Assembly (NCBI GenBank): GCA_002393555.1
Contig: DGSP01000051.1
Coordinates: 517 to 22,015, forward strand
Length of the DNA: 21,499 bases
Direction of reading: 5' to 3'
Origin: Prevotellaceae bacterium UBA4359
GTDB lineage: Bacteria > Bacteroidota > Bacteroidia > Bacteroidales > Bacteroidaceae
Shown: positions 1 to 8,726 of the stretch, piece by piece
Position numbering within the stretch: position 1 is the first letter of the stretch
Layout of the letters: each line of letters begins with the position of its first letter
Translations under genes and position numbers: made by a program
Notes under the pieces: model-generated
Seen by the model: the letters and a program-made list of their open reading frames with translations, nothing else
Database searches by the model: none
Told to the model about the DNA's origin: nothing

Positions 1-32
1 AAAAGAAGAGACATCATTGTATAAGATGATTT

Positions 33-74
33 TTAACAATTAGCAATTAACAATTAATAATTAACAATTAGTGA
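33..74 (+). repeat. Three 14-bp tandem repeats in the leader of the GH43 gene
   Basis: The 10-mer TTAACAATTA occurs at 33-42, 47-56 and 61-70, an exact 14-bp period. The last copy runs directly into GTGATG, where the ATG at 74 is the chosen start. The leader is almost pure A/T with no Shine-Dalgarno sequence, as is usual in Bacteroidetes. No TAnnTTTG promoter box is visible in bases 1-73, so the promoter is probably upstream of the window. Confidence 0.75.
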
Positions 75-2926
75 TGAAAAAATTATTTCGATATTTTGGG
101 GTGGGCATGGCCATGTTTTCCTCGGTGGCTATGGCACAGAATCCGTTTGTGCAGACATGGAAGACGAGCGACCCTGCTCCGATGGTGCATGGCGACCGCA
201 TCTATGTCTATACGGGGCATGACGAGGATGGGGCTGATTTCTTCTGGATGCAGGAGTGGCGTGTGTATAGTTCGGCCGACATGGTGAACTGGACTGACCA
301 CGGAAGTCCGTTGGCGCTGGAGAGTTTCAGTTGGGCGGACGACCGTGCGTGGGCTGCACAGTGCATTGAGCGTAACGGCAAGTTCTACTGGTATGTCTGT
401 GCTCATTCGCGTCTGTCGAATGGCATGGCGATTGGTGTGGCGGTGGCAGACAGTCCCACTGGCCCGTTCCGCGATGCGATTGGCAAGCCCCTCTACGAGA
501 ATGGCTCGTGGGACCACATTGACCCGACGGTGTTCATCGACGATGACGGTCAGGCTTGGCTCTACTGGGGCAATCCGCGTGTCTATTGCGGCAAGTTGAA
601 CGAGGACATGGTGAGTTTCGACGGAGAGGTGACCTTGTTGGACATGACCGAGGAGGGGTTCGGTGCGCCCGATATGTCGAAGCGTGAGAAGGGCAAGAAG
701 TATAAGGACACCTACACTGAAGGGCCTTGGATTATGAAAGCCCCCTCCAACTCCCCCAAGGGGGCGGGAAAGTCTGCCAAGAAGGGAGCGAAGAGTTATT
801 ATCTCCTCTATGCCGCTGGTGGTGTGCCTGAGCATATTGCTTACTCCGAGGCTCCCACACCTACGGGACCTTGGACCTATAAGGGAACTATCATGCCAGA
901 GGGTGGCACGGGTTCGTTCACCAACCACTGTGGCTATGAGCGTTTCAAGGGTCACGACTACTTCTTCTATCACACGGGCAAACTGCCTGGTGGTGGCGGC
1001 TTTGGTCGCAGTGTGGCCGTGGAGGAGTTCAAGTTCAATGCCGATGGCACATTCCCGACTATTCTGCCCACCGACAAAGGGGTGGAGCCTGTGGGTACAC
1101 TCAATCCCTACGAGCGTGTGGAGGCCGAGACGATGGCTTTCTCAAAGGGAATCAAGAGTGAATGGAATGATGAGACGGGTGTGTATGTTTCTGAGACCCA
1201 TGATGGCGACTACATCAAGTTGCAGGCGGTGAACTTCGGCAAGAAAATTCCCCGTACTTTCACGGCCAGTGTGGCAAGTGCCCTCAGAGGCGGTGCTATC
1301 GAGGTGCGCCTCGACAGTCTTGAAGGCAAGGTGATTGCCCGGCTCGAAGTGGGTCATACAGGCGGTTGGGAAAAGTGGAAGGAAGAGGTGGTTGACCTCC
1401 GCACGCCAGTGGTGGGCGTTCACGACCTCTACTTTGTGTTCCGAGGCAGAAAAGGTGTGAAAATCTGCAACTTCGATTGGTGGAAGTTCCGTGGCATTGA
1501 GGAGTGCAACATGCCGCTCTTCACCACCAAATACACCGCCGACCCATCGCCGCTGGTGGTGGGCGACACGCTCTTTCTCTACACCAGCCACGATGCACAT
1601 CCCGAGGACATTCCCGACGAGAACGAAAAGAACTCGGCCGGCTTCTTCATGTACGACTGGCTCCTCTGGTCAACGACCGACATGGTGAACTGGACTGACC
1701 ACGGTGCGGTGGCTTCTCTGCGCGACTTTGAGTGGCGCAGCCGTGAGAATGGCGGCTGGGCCATCCAGACAGTGGAGCGCAACGGCAAGTTCTACCTCTA
1801 TGCACCGCTGCACGGACATGGCATCGGGGTGCTGGTGGCAGATTCTCCCTATGGACCCTTCAAAGACCCGCTCGGCGAGCCGCTCGTGTGGCAGAAGGAG
1901 CATTGGGACGACATCGACCCCACTGTGTTCATCGACGACGACGGACAGGCTTATATGTATTGGGGCAATCCACACACCTACTACGTGAAACTGAACGAGG
2001 ACATGATTTCGACCAGTGGCGACATCCACGTGCTCAATCATGCCGATGGAGTGATGCGTCCCGTGAAGGAAGAAGGTTCCAAAATCAATCTCCGAGTGCC
2101 ATGGGATGAGAAGGCTAAGTGGGCTGTGCAGCACTATCAGGAGGGGCCGTGGAACTATAAGAAGAATGGTCACTACTACATGGCATTCGCCTCCACCTGC
2201 TGCCCAGAGGCTTTGGGCTACGCCATGAGCGACAATCCCACAGGACCGTGGAAGGAAATGGGGTACATCATGCGTCCCACCGACCGCGACCGTGGCAACC
2301 ATCCCGGCATCTGCGACTACAAAGGCAAGAGTTACGTGTTTGGCCAGAACTACGACATCATGCACATCGACACTTGGGTGCACCACGAACGCCGTTCGGT
2401 GAGTGGCACGGAAATCACCTACAATGCCGACGGAACCATTCAGGAAGTGCCTTATTGGCTGGACCAGGAACCCATGAAGCAACTTCACAGCCTCAATCCC
2501 TATCAGCGTGTGGAAGCCGAGACGATGGCATGGGGCTATGGCCTGAAAACTTGCAAGATGGGCATCCCCAACACGGGAGTGGTGAAGGATATGCCTTACT
2601 CCACAGGCCGTGTGAACCAGTATGTGACCGACATCGACGAGGGTGAGTACATTAGAGTGCGTGGGGTGGATTTCGGCAGCGACGGAGCCAAGAAGTTTTT
2701 GGCCAGCGTGGCCTCGGCGAAGGGAAGCGGACACATCGTCCTGCGCATTGATGGCATCGAAGGAAAGGAAATCGGACGGGTGGCAGTGAAGGCCACGGGT
2801 GCCGACGAGAAGTTTGCCGCAGTCAGCACGAAAGTGGAGAACGTGAAGGGTGTGCACGACCTCTATCTGCACTTCGAGGGCTTGAACGGAACTTTCAACT
2901 TCGACTGCTGGCAGTTCCAGCGCTGA
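74..2926 (+). CDS. Secreted tandem GH43-CBM6-GH43-CBM6 glycosidase (arabinofuranosidase/xylosidase type)
   Basis: About 950 residues, made of two homologous halves. An N-terminal signal peptide ends near SVAMA-Q. Half one has the five-bladed GH43 acid triad: Asp33 (SDPAPM), Asp150 (DPTVFIDDDG) and Glu216 (TEGPW). Half two repeats it with Asp490, Asp615 and Glu690. Each GH43 domain is followed by a CBM6-like beta-sandwich beginning NPYxRVEAETMA (about 344-480 and 808-950). GH43 enzymes are inverting and commonly remove arabinose or xylose from arabinoxylan; the subfamily cannot be fixed by eye. Half one carries about 15 extra residues after Glu216, encoded by a C/G-rich palindromic sequence (see the repeat entry). 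The start is taken as ATG 74, since GTG 71 adds only one residue. GH8 follows after 37 bp, so the two are probably co-transcribed. Confidence 0.9.
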   Translation: MKKLFRYFGVGMAMFSSVAMAQNPFVQTWKTSDPAPMVHGDRIYVYTGHDEDGADFFWMQEWRVYSSADMVNWTDHGSPLALESFSWADDRAWAAQCIERNGKFYWYVCAHSRLSNGMAIGVAVADSPTGPFRDAIGKPLYENGSWDHIDPTVFIDDDGQAWLYWGNPRVYCGKLNEDMVSFDGEVTLLDMTEEGFGAPDMSKREKGKKYKDTYTEGPWIMKAPSNSPKGAGKSAKKGAKSYYLLYAAGGVPEHIAYSEAPTPTGPWTYKGTIMPEGGTGSFTNHCGYERFKGHDYFFYHTGKLPGGGGFGRSVAVEEFKFNADGTFPTILPTDKGVEPVGTLNPYERVEAETMAFSKGIKSEWNDETGVYVSETHDGDYIKLQAVNFGKKIPRTFTASVASALRGGAIEVRLDSLEGKVIARLEVGHTGGWEKWKEEVVDLRTPVVGVHDLYFVFRGRKGVKICNFDWWKFRGIEECNMPLFTTKYTADPSPLVVGDTLFLYTSHDAHPEDIPDENEKNSAGFFMYDWLLWSTTDMVNWTDHGAVASLRDFEWRSRENGGWAIQTVERNGKFYLYAPLHGHGIGVLVADSPYGPFKDPLGEPLVWQKEHWDDIDPTVFIDDDGQAYMYWGNPHTYYVKLNEDMISTSGDIHVLNHADGVMRPVKEEGSKINLRVPWDEKAKWAVQHYQEGPWNYKKNGHYYMAFASTCCPEALGYAMSDNPTGPWKEMGYIMRPTDRDRGNHPGICDYKGKSYVFGQNYDIMHIDTWVHHERRSVSGTEITYNADGTIQEVPYWLDQEPMKQLHSLNPYQRVEAETMAWGYGLKTCKMGIPNTGVVKDMPYSTGRVNQYVTDIDEGEYIRVRGVDFGSDGAKKFLASVASAKGSGHIVLRIDGIEGKEIGRVAVKATGADEKFAAVSTKVENVKGVHDLYLHFEGLNGTFNFDCWQFQR
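740..770. repeat. Palindromic C/G-rich repeat inside the GH43 frame
   Basis: The sequence holds CCCCCTCCAA at 741-750 and then CTCCCCCAAG and GGGGCGGG, a C-run facing a G-run. It encodes APSNSPKGAG, low-complexity residues that interrupt the first GH43 domain between the catalytic EGPW and the next strand (YYLLYA). The paired site in the second domain is about 15 residues shorter. From memory, near-identical CCCCCTCCAACTCCCCC elements are scattered in Bacteroidales genomes, but this was not checked here. Confidence 0.6.
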
Positions 2927-2963
2927 GCGTAATCGTGACAAACTAATGACCACTTGACACACC

Positions 2964-4292
2964 ATGATGATAAAAAAGATTCTCTTTTTGTGTTTGTGCC
3001 TGAGCATGATGCCATGCTTGCAGGCACAAACCTTCAGTCCTTGGACAAAAGGTGCTTTTGAGACGCAAGCCTATCGCAACCTCTTTGTGGAGATGGGCTA
3101 CTCCGAACGGGACGTGGAGACCAAGTTGCAGAGCGTCTTCAACGAAGTTTTCTATGGTCCCAACAAAGTCTATTTTGAAGTGGGCGACTCGATGGGGTAT
3201 GTCTCGGACATCAAGAACCACGATGCGCGCACCGAGGGAATGTCCTACGGCATGATGATAGCCGTGCAGATGGACAAGAAAGACATCTTCGACCGTCTGT
3301 GGCGTTGGAGCAAGAAATATATGCAGCATCAGGAAGGCCCTCGCGAGGGGTATTTCGCTTGGAGTTGCAAGACCGACGGGACAAGGAATGCCGAGGGGGC
3401 CGCTTCGGATGGCGAACTCTACTTCATCACGGCACTCCTCTTTGCCTCCAACCGTTGGGGCAACGATACGGGCATCAACTACAAGGCCGAAGCCCAGCAC
3501 ATACTCAACTGCACGATGCCTCGCGAGGTGGATATGCCGGCTCCCCGCCGATTCGGGCAAACCCAAACGGAGGTGAAGAATGAAAAGCAGAAGATATTTC
3601 TGATTGACCCCGAAACGCAACTCATCACCTTCACACCTGATGGTTTCGGACAGGGTTTTACCGACCCTTCCTATCACATCCCTGCCTTTTATGAAGTCTG
3701 GGCAAAGTGGGCCGATGATGGCCGTGCTGACTATTGGATGGGGTGTGCGGCCAAGTCTCGTGCCTTTCTCCACAGAGCCATCAACCCACAGACAGGACTC
3801 AATCCTGACCTCTGCCAATATGATGGGAGCGAGATGCAAGGCTGGGGTGGCCGCCGAAATGGGGGCAATAATTTTCGCTACGACTCATGGCGTGTGCCGA
3901 TGAACATCGCACTCGACTATGAATGGAGTTGTGCCGACCGCGAGTGGCAACAGCAGTATGGCGAGACGATTCAGAACTTCTTCTATTCGCAAGGAGTGAA
4001 TGACTTTATGGATCAGTACAGAACGGACGGGACGCTGCCCGAAGAAGGGGAAATTCTTGGGGCTGGAGGCTTCCGCAAACTTCGCCACTCCATCGGACTT
4101 GTGGCCACTACTGCTGCTGCCTCCATGATGTGCAGCCATCCTAAGAGCAAGGAGTTTGTCGATGCTTTGTGGAATGCTCAGCATGTGCCTTTCGAAGATG
4201 GCTATTTCGATGCCTACTACGATGGGCTATTGCGTTTGTTTGCTTTCATGCACTTGAGTGGTCGTTATCGAGTAATCTTTCCTGAGAAATAA
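2964..4292 (+). CDS. GH8 reducing-end xylose-releasing exo-oligoxylanase (Rex-like)
   Basis: About 442 residues with a signal peptide ending CLQA-Q. It matches the Rex branch of family GH8: ARTEGMSYGMM contains the probable general acid Glu91, GAASDGELYF supplies Asp149, and FRYDSWRVP supplies the probable general base Asp307. Rex enzymes are inverting and remove xylose from the reducing end of xylo-oligosaccharides, rather than cutting polymeric xylan internally. This fits an enzyme working behind an endoxylanase in the periplasm. The full family length is present. ATG 2964 is used; ATG 2967 is equally possible. GH97 starts 14 bp after the stop. An endo-acting GH8 activity is not excluded, but the oligosaccharide role fits the motif set and neighbours better. 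Confidence 0.88.
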   Translation: MMIKKILFLCLCLSMMPCLQAQTFSPWTKGAFETQAYRNLFVEMGYSERDVETKLQSVFNEVFYGPNKVYFEVGDSMGYVSDIKNHDARTEGMSYGMMIAVQMDKKDIFDRLWRWSKKYMQHQEGPREGYFAWSCKTDGTRNAEGAASDGELYFITALLFASNRWGNDTGINYKAEAQHILNCTMPREVDMPAPRRFGQTQTEVKNEKQKIFLIDPETQLITFTPDGFGQGFTDPSYHIPAFYEVWAKWADDGRADYWMGCAAKSRAFLHRAINPQTGLNPDLCQYDGSEMQGWGGRRNGGNNFRYDSWRVPMNIALDYEWSCADREWQQQYGETIQNFFYSQGVNDFMDQYRTDGTLPEEGEILGAGGFRKLRHSIGLVATTAAASMMCSHPKSKEFVDALWNAQHVPFEDGYFDAYYDGLLRLFAFMHLSGRYRVIFPEK

Positions 4293-4306
4293 AAAAATAT
4301 ATATAT

Positions 4307-6154
4307 ATGTATAAAAAAATCATTCTCATTGTAGTATTCATCAGTACGTTGGGGCATGTGGCGGCTCAAAAGATGGTGTCGCCCAACAAACTTATCTCTG
4401 TTGAGTTTGTAGATGGGCAGTATCAGGTGAAGTATAAAGACCAGCAGGTTGTCACACTTGCTTCGGTAGGTGTGACCACTTCGGCCAAAAGTTTCGCTTT
4501 TACGAATGTGACTCCGAAAATGTTGAAAGCCAAACGAATGAAGGCTAACTATGAGATGCTTTCAGGCAAGCGTCAGCACTGCTTCAATCGTGCCAACGAG
4601 TATGTGCTGAACTATCTGTATATGAATGAATACACTCCCGTGCGTCTGGTCATGCGGCTCTACGACGATGGCATCGCCTTCCGCTACGAACTCTCCGGCC
4701 TCCACGAGGAGACGTTGAAGGACGAACTGACCACCTATCGCATTCCTGAAGGCACTCGCCGCTGGATGATGCGCTGGACCGATGCCTACGAAGGCTTCTT
4801 CCCCCTCACGACAACAGGCGAGGGGAAGAATCGGCATTGGGCGTATCCAGCACTCATCCAGCCAGCAGATGATGTGTATGCCTTAATCACCGAAGCGAAC
4901 ATTGAGCGTAGGCAGAGTGCGTCATCCTTGAAGAATGAAGGACAATCGACCGACTATCAGGTTTGTCCCGACAGGAACGAGGTGTCGCTTTCTGGCGAGT
5001 GGCACACACCTTGGCGCGTGGTCATCATTGGTTCCTTGGCCGATGTAGTCGAATCTACGTTGGTCACCGATGTGTCTGAACCCAATCGGTTGGCTGACAC
5101 ATCGTGGATATATCCCGGCGTAGTATCGTGGGTGTATTGGGCTTATAATCATGGTTCCAACGACTTCAATATCATCAAGAAATATGTGGATATGGCGGCC
5201 ACTCTTCGGTTGCCTTACGTGCTGATTGATGCCGAGTGGGACGAGTTCAAGGATGGAAAGACCGTGGTGGATGCCGTCAACTATGCCAAAGCATGTGGTG
5301 TGAAGCCGATGATTTGGTATAACTCCTCTGTGGGATGGGTGAATGGAGCACCAGGACCGAAGTTTCGATTGAACAAGCCAGAAGACCGTGAGAAAGAGTT
5401 TGCGTGGTGCGAAAGCATCGGCGTGGCTGGTGTGAAGATTGACTTCTTCTCTGGCGACAACCAGATGAACATGGATTATTGTCTCGACCTTTTGGAGTCA
5501 GCAGCCAAACACCATCTTTTGGTCAATTTTCATGGGGCTACAGTCCCTCGTGGCTGGCAGCGCACCTATCCCAACCTTCTTTCCACAGAGGGTGTCTATG
5601 GGGCTGAATGGTATAATAATGTGGCAAGTTTCACTGGGCAGGCTGCGGCTCACAACGCTACCTTGCCTTTCACCCGCAATGTCATTGGCCCGATGGACTA
5701 CACTCCATGTGCTTTCTCCGACTCACAGCATCCGCACATCACCACCCATGCCCACGAACTGGCACTCACCGTGCTGTTCGAGTCGGGCTTGCAGCATTTG
5801 GCCGACCGTCCGGAGAGTTTCCTTGCTCAGCCTCAGAGCGTACAAGACTTTCTCTCTCATCTGCCCAATGTGTGGGACGACACCAAACTCTTGGGCGGTT
5901 CCATCGGCGAGTATGTGGTGATGGCCCGCCGCAAGGGCAACACTTGGTATGTGGCCATGATTAACGGAACTGATGCCGACAAAACTGTGAGCATTGACTG
6001 GTCACGCCTCAAGAGCAAGGCCAAGCGTGTCAGGGTATATGCCGATAGTGGACGTTCAGTCGCTCCTTGGAACGTGTATGAAACCTCCGTCTTTCCGCAG
6101 AGTGTTGACCTGAAACCACGAGGAGGTTGTGTGATGATTCTTAGTGAAAAATAG
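4307..6154 (+). CDS. GH97 glycosidase, retaining subtype (probable alpha-galactosidase-like)
   Basis: 615 residues with signal peptide MYKKIILIVVFISTLGHVAA-Q. The N-terminal beta-sandwich (VSPNKLISVEF) and the central (beta/alpha)8 barrel are those of GH97. The barrel has GVKIDFFSGDNQ, giving the probable nucleophile Asp379, and LLSTEGVYGAEW, giving the probable acid/base Glu428. Inverting SusB-type members have a Glu in the NxHE motif; here the motif reads NFHGA. That Gly and the Asp379 place it with the retaining branch, known for alpha-galactosidases and related activities. In a xylan setting it could remove alpha-linked galactose or beta-L-arabinopyranose side groups, but the substrate is inferred. 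The spacer from GH8 is 14 bp of pure A/T. GH31 follows after another 14 bp. Confidence 0.88.
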   Translation: MYKKIILIVVFISTLGHVAAQKMVSPNKLISVEFVDGQYQVKYKDQQVVTLASVGVTTSAKSFAFTNVTPKMLKAKRMKANYEMLSGKRQHCFNRANEYVLNYLYMNEYTPVRLVMRLYDDGIAFRYELSGLHEETLKDELTTYRIPEGTRRWMMRWTDAYEGFFPLTTTGEGKNRHWAYPALIQPADDVYALITEANIERRQSASSLKNEGQSTDYQVCPDRNEVSLSGEWHTPWRVVIIGSLADVVESTLVTDVSEPNRLADTSWIYPGVVSWVYWAYNHGSNDFNIIKKYVDMAATLRLPYVLIDAEWDEFKDGKTVVDAVNYAKACGVKPMIWYNSSVGWVNGAPGPKFRLNKPEDREKEFAWCESIGVAGVKIDFFSGDNQMNMDYCLDLLESAAKHHLLVNFHGATVPRGWQRTYPNLLSTEGVYGAEWYNNVASFTGQAAAHNATLPFTRNVIGPMDYTPCAFSDSQHPHITTHAHELALTVLFESGLQHLADRPESFLAQPQSVQDFLSHLPNVWDDTKLLGGSIGEYVVMARRKGNTWYVAMINGTDADKTVSIDWSRLKSKAKRVRVYADSGRSVAPWNVYETSVFPQSVDLKPRGGCVMILSEK

Positions 6155-6168
6155 AAAATAGATATATC

Positions 6169-8718
6169 ATGATGAAAAGAAAACTTTGTTTGTTGACGAC
6201 GCTTCTGCTCTGCCTGATGGCCAGTGCAGAGAGCCTTCCCTTCGGAAAGGGAAAGTTGACCGTTACTGCACTCACTCCCACGGCCTTCCGTATTCAGTAT
6301 GAGGAACAGGCCATGAGCGAGTTGCCTGAGTGGATTTATGTGACCGATGCCTCTGTGCCGCTGAAGAGGAAGGTGCAGGGACATTTGACCACACTGACCT
6401 CATCGGCAGGCGTGGTGGTCCGTGTGGATGCCGACCGTCAGACCGTCTGCATCGCCGACAAATCGGGCAAGGAAGTTTTCCGTGCTACCGAACACACGCT
6501 GCAGTCCTCCACGCTCTCAGGCGAACCCACCTACGTGGCCACACTGAAGATGAACTCTCCAGCCGATGAACGCCTCTTCGGACTGGGGCAGTTCCAGGAT
6601 GGCTACACCGATGTGCGCGGTCTCTCTCGCCGCCTCACACAGGTGAACACACAAATAGCCATTCCCATGTTCTTGTCGAACAAGGGCTATGGGGTGCTGT
6701 GGAACAACTACGGCATGACCGAGTTCAACCCGGCCGACCAGCATGTGGCACTCACCAAGCAGGAAGGGGAGGGAGTGCAGGAAGTGGTGAACGTCACCTC
6801 CACCACTGGCGGCAAGAACGAGGTGCGTGTGCGCAACCTCTTCAAAGGCACCTTCACCGTTCCTGCCGATGGCACCTACTCGCTTTTGCTCGATGTGGGG
6901 CAAACGATGGCACGTCGCCACAATCTCTGCATCGATGGCCAAACCCTCATCGACCATCGCAACGTGTGGCTTCCCCCCACGGTGTCCATCCTCAGCCGTC
7001 TCACTGCCGGCACTCATACCGTCGAGGCTGAACTGGAGCGTGGCGACAAGCCCGTCCTCTACTACCAGCCAGTGGCCGACCAGACTGTGTTGCGCTCGCC
7101 CGTGGCTCATGCTGTCGATTACACCGTGTTCGTCGGTTCTGCCGATGAAGTCATCAGTGCTTATCGCCAGGTGACAGGTCCTGCACCCATGATGCCCAAG
7201 TGGGCACTTGGCTATATCCATTGCCGCGAGCGGTTCCACTCCTCCGACGAAATCGTGAAGACAGCCCAGCGTTTCCGCTCCGAACAGATACCCCTCGACC
7301 TCATCGTGCAAGACTGGCAGTGGTGGGGCAAGTATGGCTGGAATGCCATGAAGTTCGACGAAGACCACTATCCCGACCCTCGCCAACTCGTCGAGGACCT
7401 GCACCAGATGGACGTGCGGCTCATGCTCTCTGTGTGGTCCAAGATAGACAAGCGTTCGGAGGTGGGACAGGCGATGCAGGAACGAGGCTACTACATTCCC
7501 GGTACCGACTGGATTGACTTCTTCAACCCCGATGCCGCCGCTGCCTACTGGAAGAACTTCTCCGAAAAATTGCTGCAGCCCTATGGCATCGATGCTTGGT
7601 GGCAAGATGCCACAGAGCCAGAGAACGACGACCTGAAAGGCAGGAGAGTGTGGGGCGGCAAGTACGCTGGAGAACAGTTCCGCAATGTCTATCCCCTGTT
7701 GGTCAACAAGACCGTCTTTGAAGGTTCTCGCCACGATGCACCCGAACACCGTGCCATGATACTCACCCGTTGTGGCTTCCCGGGCATTCAGCGCTATGGT
7801 GCAGCCATGTGGAGCGGCGATGTGGGCAATGACTTCGAGACGCTCCGCATCCAAATCTCTTCAGGGCTTGGCATGCAGGCGGCAGGACTCCCTTGGTGGA
7901 CCTACGATGCTGGCGGCTTCTTCCGTCCTGGCAATCAGTACACCGACCCTGCCTATATCGAGCGGATGCTCCGTTGGATAGAGTGCAGTGTCTATCTGCC
8001 ATTGATGCGTGTGCATGGCTACATGAGCGACACCGAGCCTTGGCGTTATGGCCAGGAGGTTCAAGACATCATCACTCAGTGCATCCGTGAGCGTTACCGC
8101 CTTCTGCCCTACATCTACTCCCATGCCGCCGAAGTGTCCATGAAGGGCAGTACCCTCATGCGTCCGCTCATCTTCGACTTTGCCGATGATGCTGAGGCAT
8201 TGGCTCAACAGAATGAGTATATGTTTGGTCGCGCCCTGCTCATCAGTCCTGTCACCGAGGCTCAAGCCACAAAGTGGAAGACCTATCTGCCCAAGAATCA
8301 AGGCGGTTGGTTCGACTATGCCACTGGCACTCACTATGCAGGTGGCCTCTCTGTCGATGTCCCCGTCACTCGTGCCTCCATTCCTGTTTTTGTCAAGGCT
8401 GGCAGCATCCTTCCCCTCGGAGCCGACCGCCAATCCACCGCTCAGCAGGTGGACGGAGAGATGACGCTTCGTGTCTATCCGGGTGGCGATGCTGCCTTCA
8501 CTCTCTATGAGGATGAAGGCGTCAATTACCACTATGAGCAGGGTCGTTACTCCACCATCTTGATGACATGGAACGACACGAAGCGCACCCTCACCCTTGG
8601 TGGCCGTCAAGGTTCTTTCGACGGGATGCTGAACGAGCGCACCTTCCATGTCGTTCTGCCTGATGGCACAAAAAAAACGGTAACCTACCAAGGAAGGAAA
8701 GTCACCGTGAAGTTCTGA
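6169..8718 (+). CDS. GH31 alpha-xylosidase-like enzyme with inserted PA14 domain
   Basis: 849 residues with signal peptide ending LMASA-E. The N-terminal GH31 sandwich (LFGLGQFQDGY) is interrupted at about residues 200-305 by a PA14-like domain (LFKGTFTVPADGTYSLLLD), the arrangement found in characterised bacterial GH31 alpha-xylosidases. The barrel begins near residue 340. WWQDATEPEND holds the probable nucleophile Asp480, and MWSGDVGNDF holds the probable acid/base Asp551. A C-terminal beta-domain follows (about 700-849). Alpha-xylosidases remove non-reducing xylose from xyloglucan oligosaccharides or alpha-xylosyl branches of complex xylans; alpha-glucosidase activity cannot be excluded by sequence. 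It is the last gene of the + strand group and converges with the HAD gene across only 8 bp. No terminator is obvious there. Confidence 0.9.
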   Translation: MMKRKLCLLTTLLLCLMASAESLPFGKGKLTVTALTPTAFRIQYEEQAMSELPEWIYVTDASVPLKRKVQGHLTTLTSSAGVVVRVDADRQTVCIADKSGKEVFRATEHTLQSSTLSGEPTYVATLKMNSPADERLFGLGQFQDGYTDVRGLSRRLTQVNTQIAIPMFLSNKGYGVLWNNYGMTEFNPADQHVALTKQEGEGVQEVVNVTSTTGGKNEVRVRNLFKGTFTVPADGTYSLLLDVGQTMARRHNLCIDGQTLIDHRNVWLPPTVSILSRLTAGTHTVEAELERGDKPVLYYQPVADQTVLRSPVAHAVDYTVFVGSADEVISAYRQVTGPAPMMPKWALGYIHCRERFHSSDEIVKTAQRFRSEQIPLDLIVQDWQWWGKYGWNAMKFDEDHYPDPRQLVEDLHQMDVRLMLSVWSKIDKRSEVGQAMQERGYYIPGTDWIDFFNPDAAAAYWKNFSEKLLQPYGIDAWWQDATEPENDDLKGRRVWGGKYAGEQFRNVYPLLVNKTVFEGSRHDAPEHRAMILTRCGFPGIQRYGAAMWSGDVGNDFETLRIQISSGLGMQAAGLPWWTYDAGGFFRPGNQYTDPAYIERMLRWIECSVYLPLMRVHGYMSDTEPWRYGQEVQDIITQCIRERYRLLPYIYSHAAEVSMKGSTLMRPLIFDFADDAEALAQQNEYMFGRALLISPVTEAQATKWKTYLPKNQGGWFDYATGTHYAGGLSVDVPVTRASIPVFVKAGSILPLGADRQSTAQQVDGEMTLRVYPGGDAAFTLYEDEGVNYHYEQGRYSTILMTWNDTKRTLTLGGRQGSFDGMLNERTFHVVLPDGTKKTVTYQGRKVTVKF

Positions 8719-8726
8719 GAAAAAAC

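Noticed and set aside
1670..3007. 445-residue - strand open frame opposite the GH43 gene
   Set aside because: His/Val-rich antisense shadow crossing a real gene end, with no recognisable domain.
2995..3030. Possible lipoprotein signal in the GH8 enzyme (MMPC)
   Set aside because: The residues before the Cys do not fit a lipobox, and a normal cleavage site (LQA-Q) follows.
6517..7854. 445-residue - strand open frame opposite the GH31 gene
   Set aside because: Antisense shadow of a gene with clear catalytic motifs.
8719..8726. Shared bidirectional terminator between GH31 and HAD genes
   Set aside because: The gap is 8 bp and no convincing hairpin with T-runs was found.
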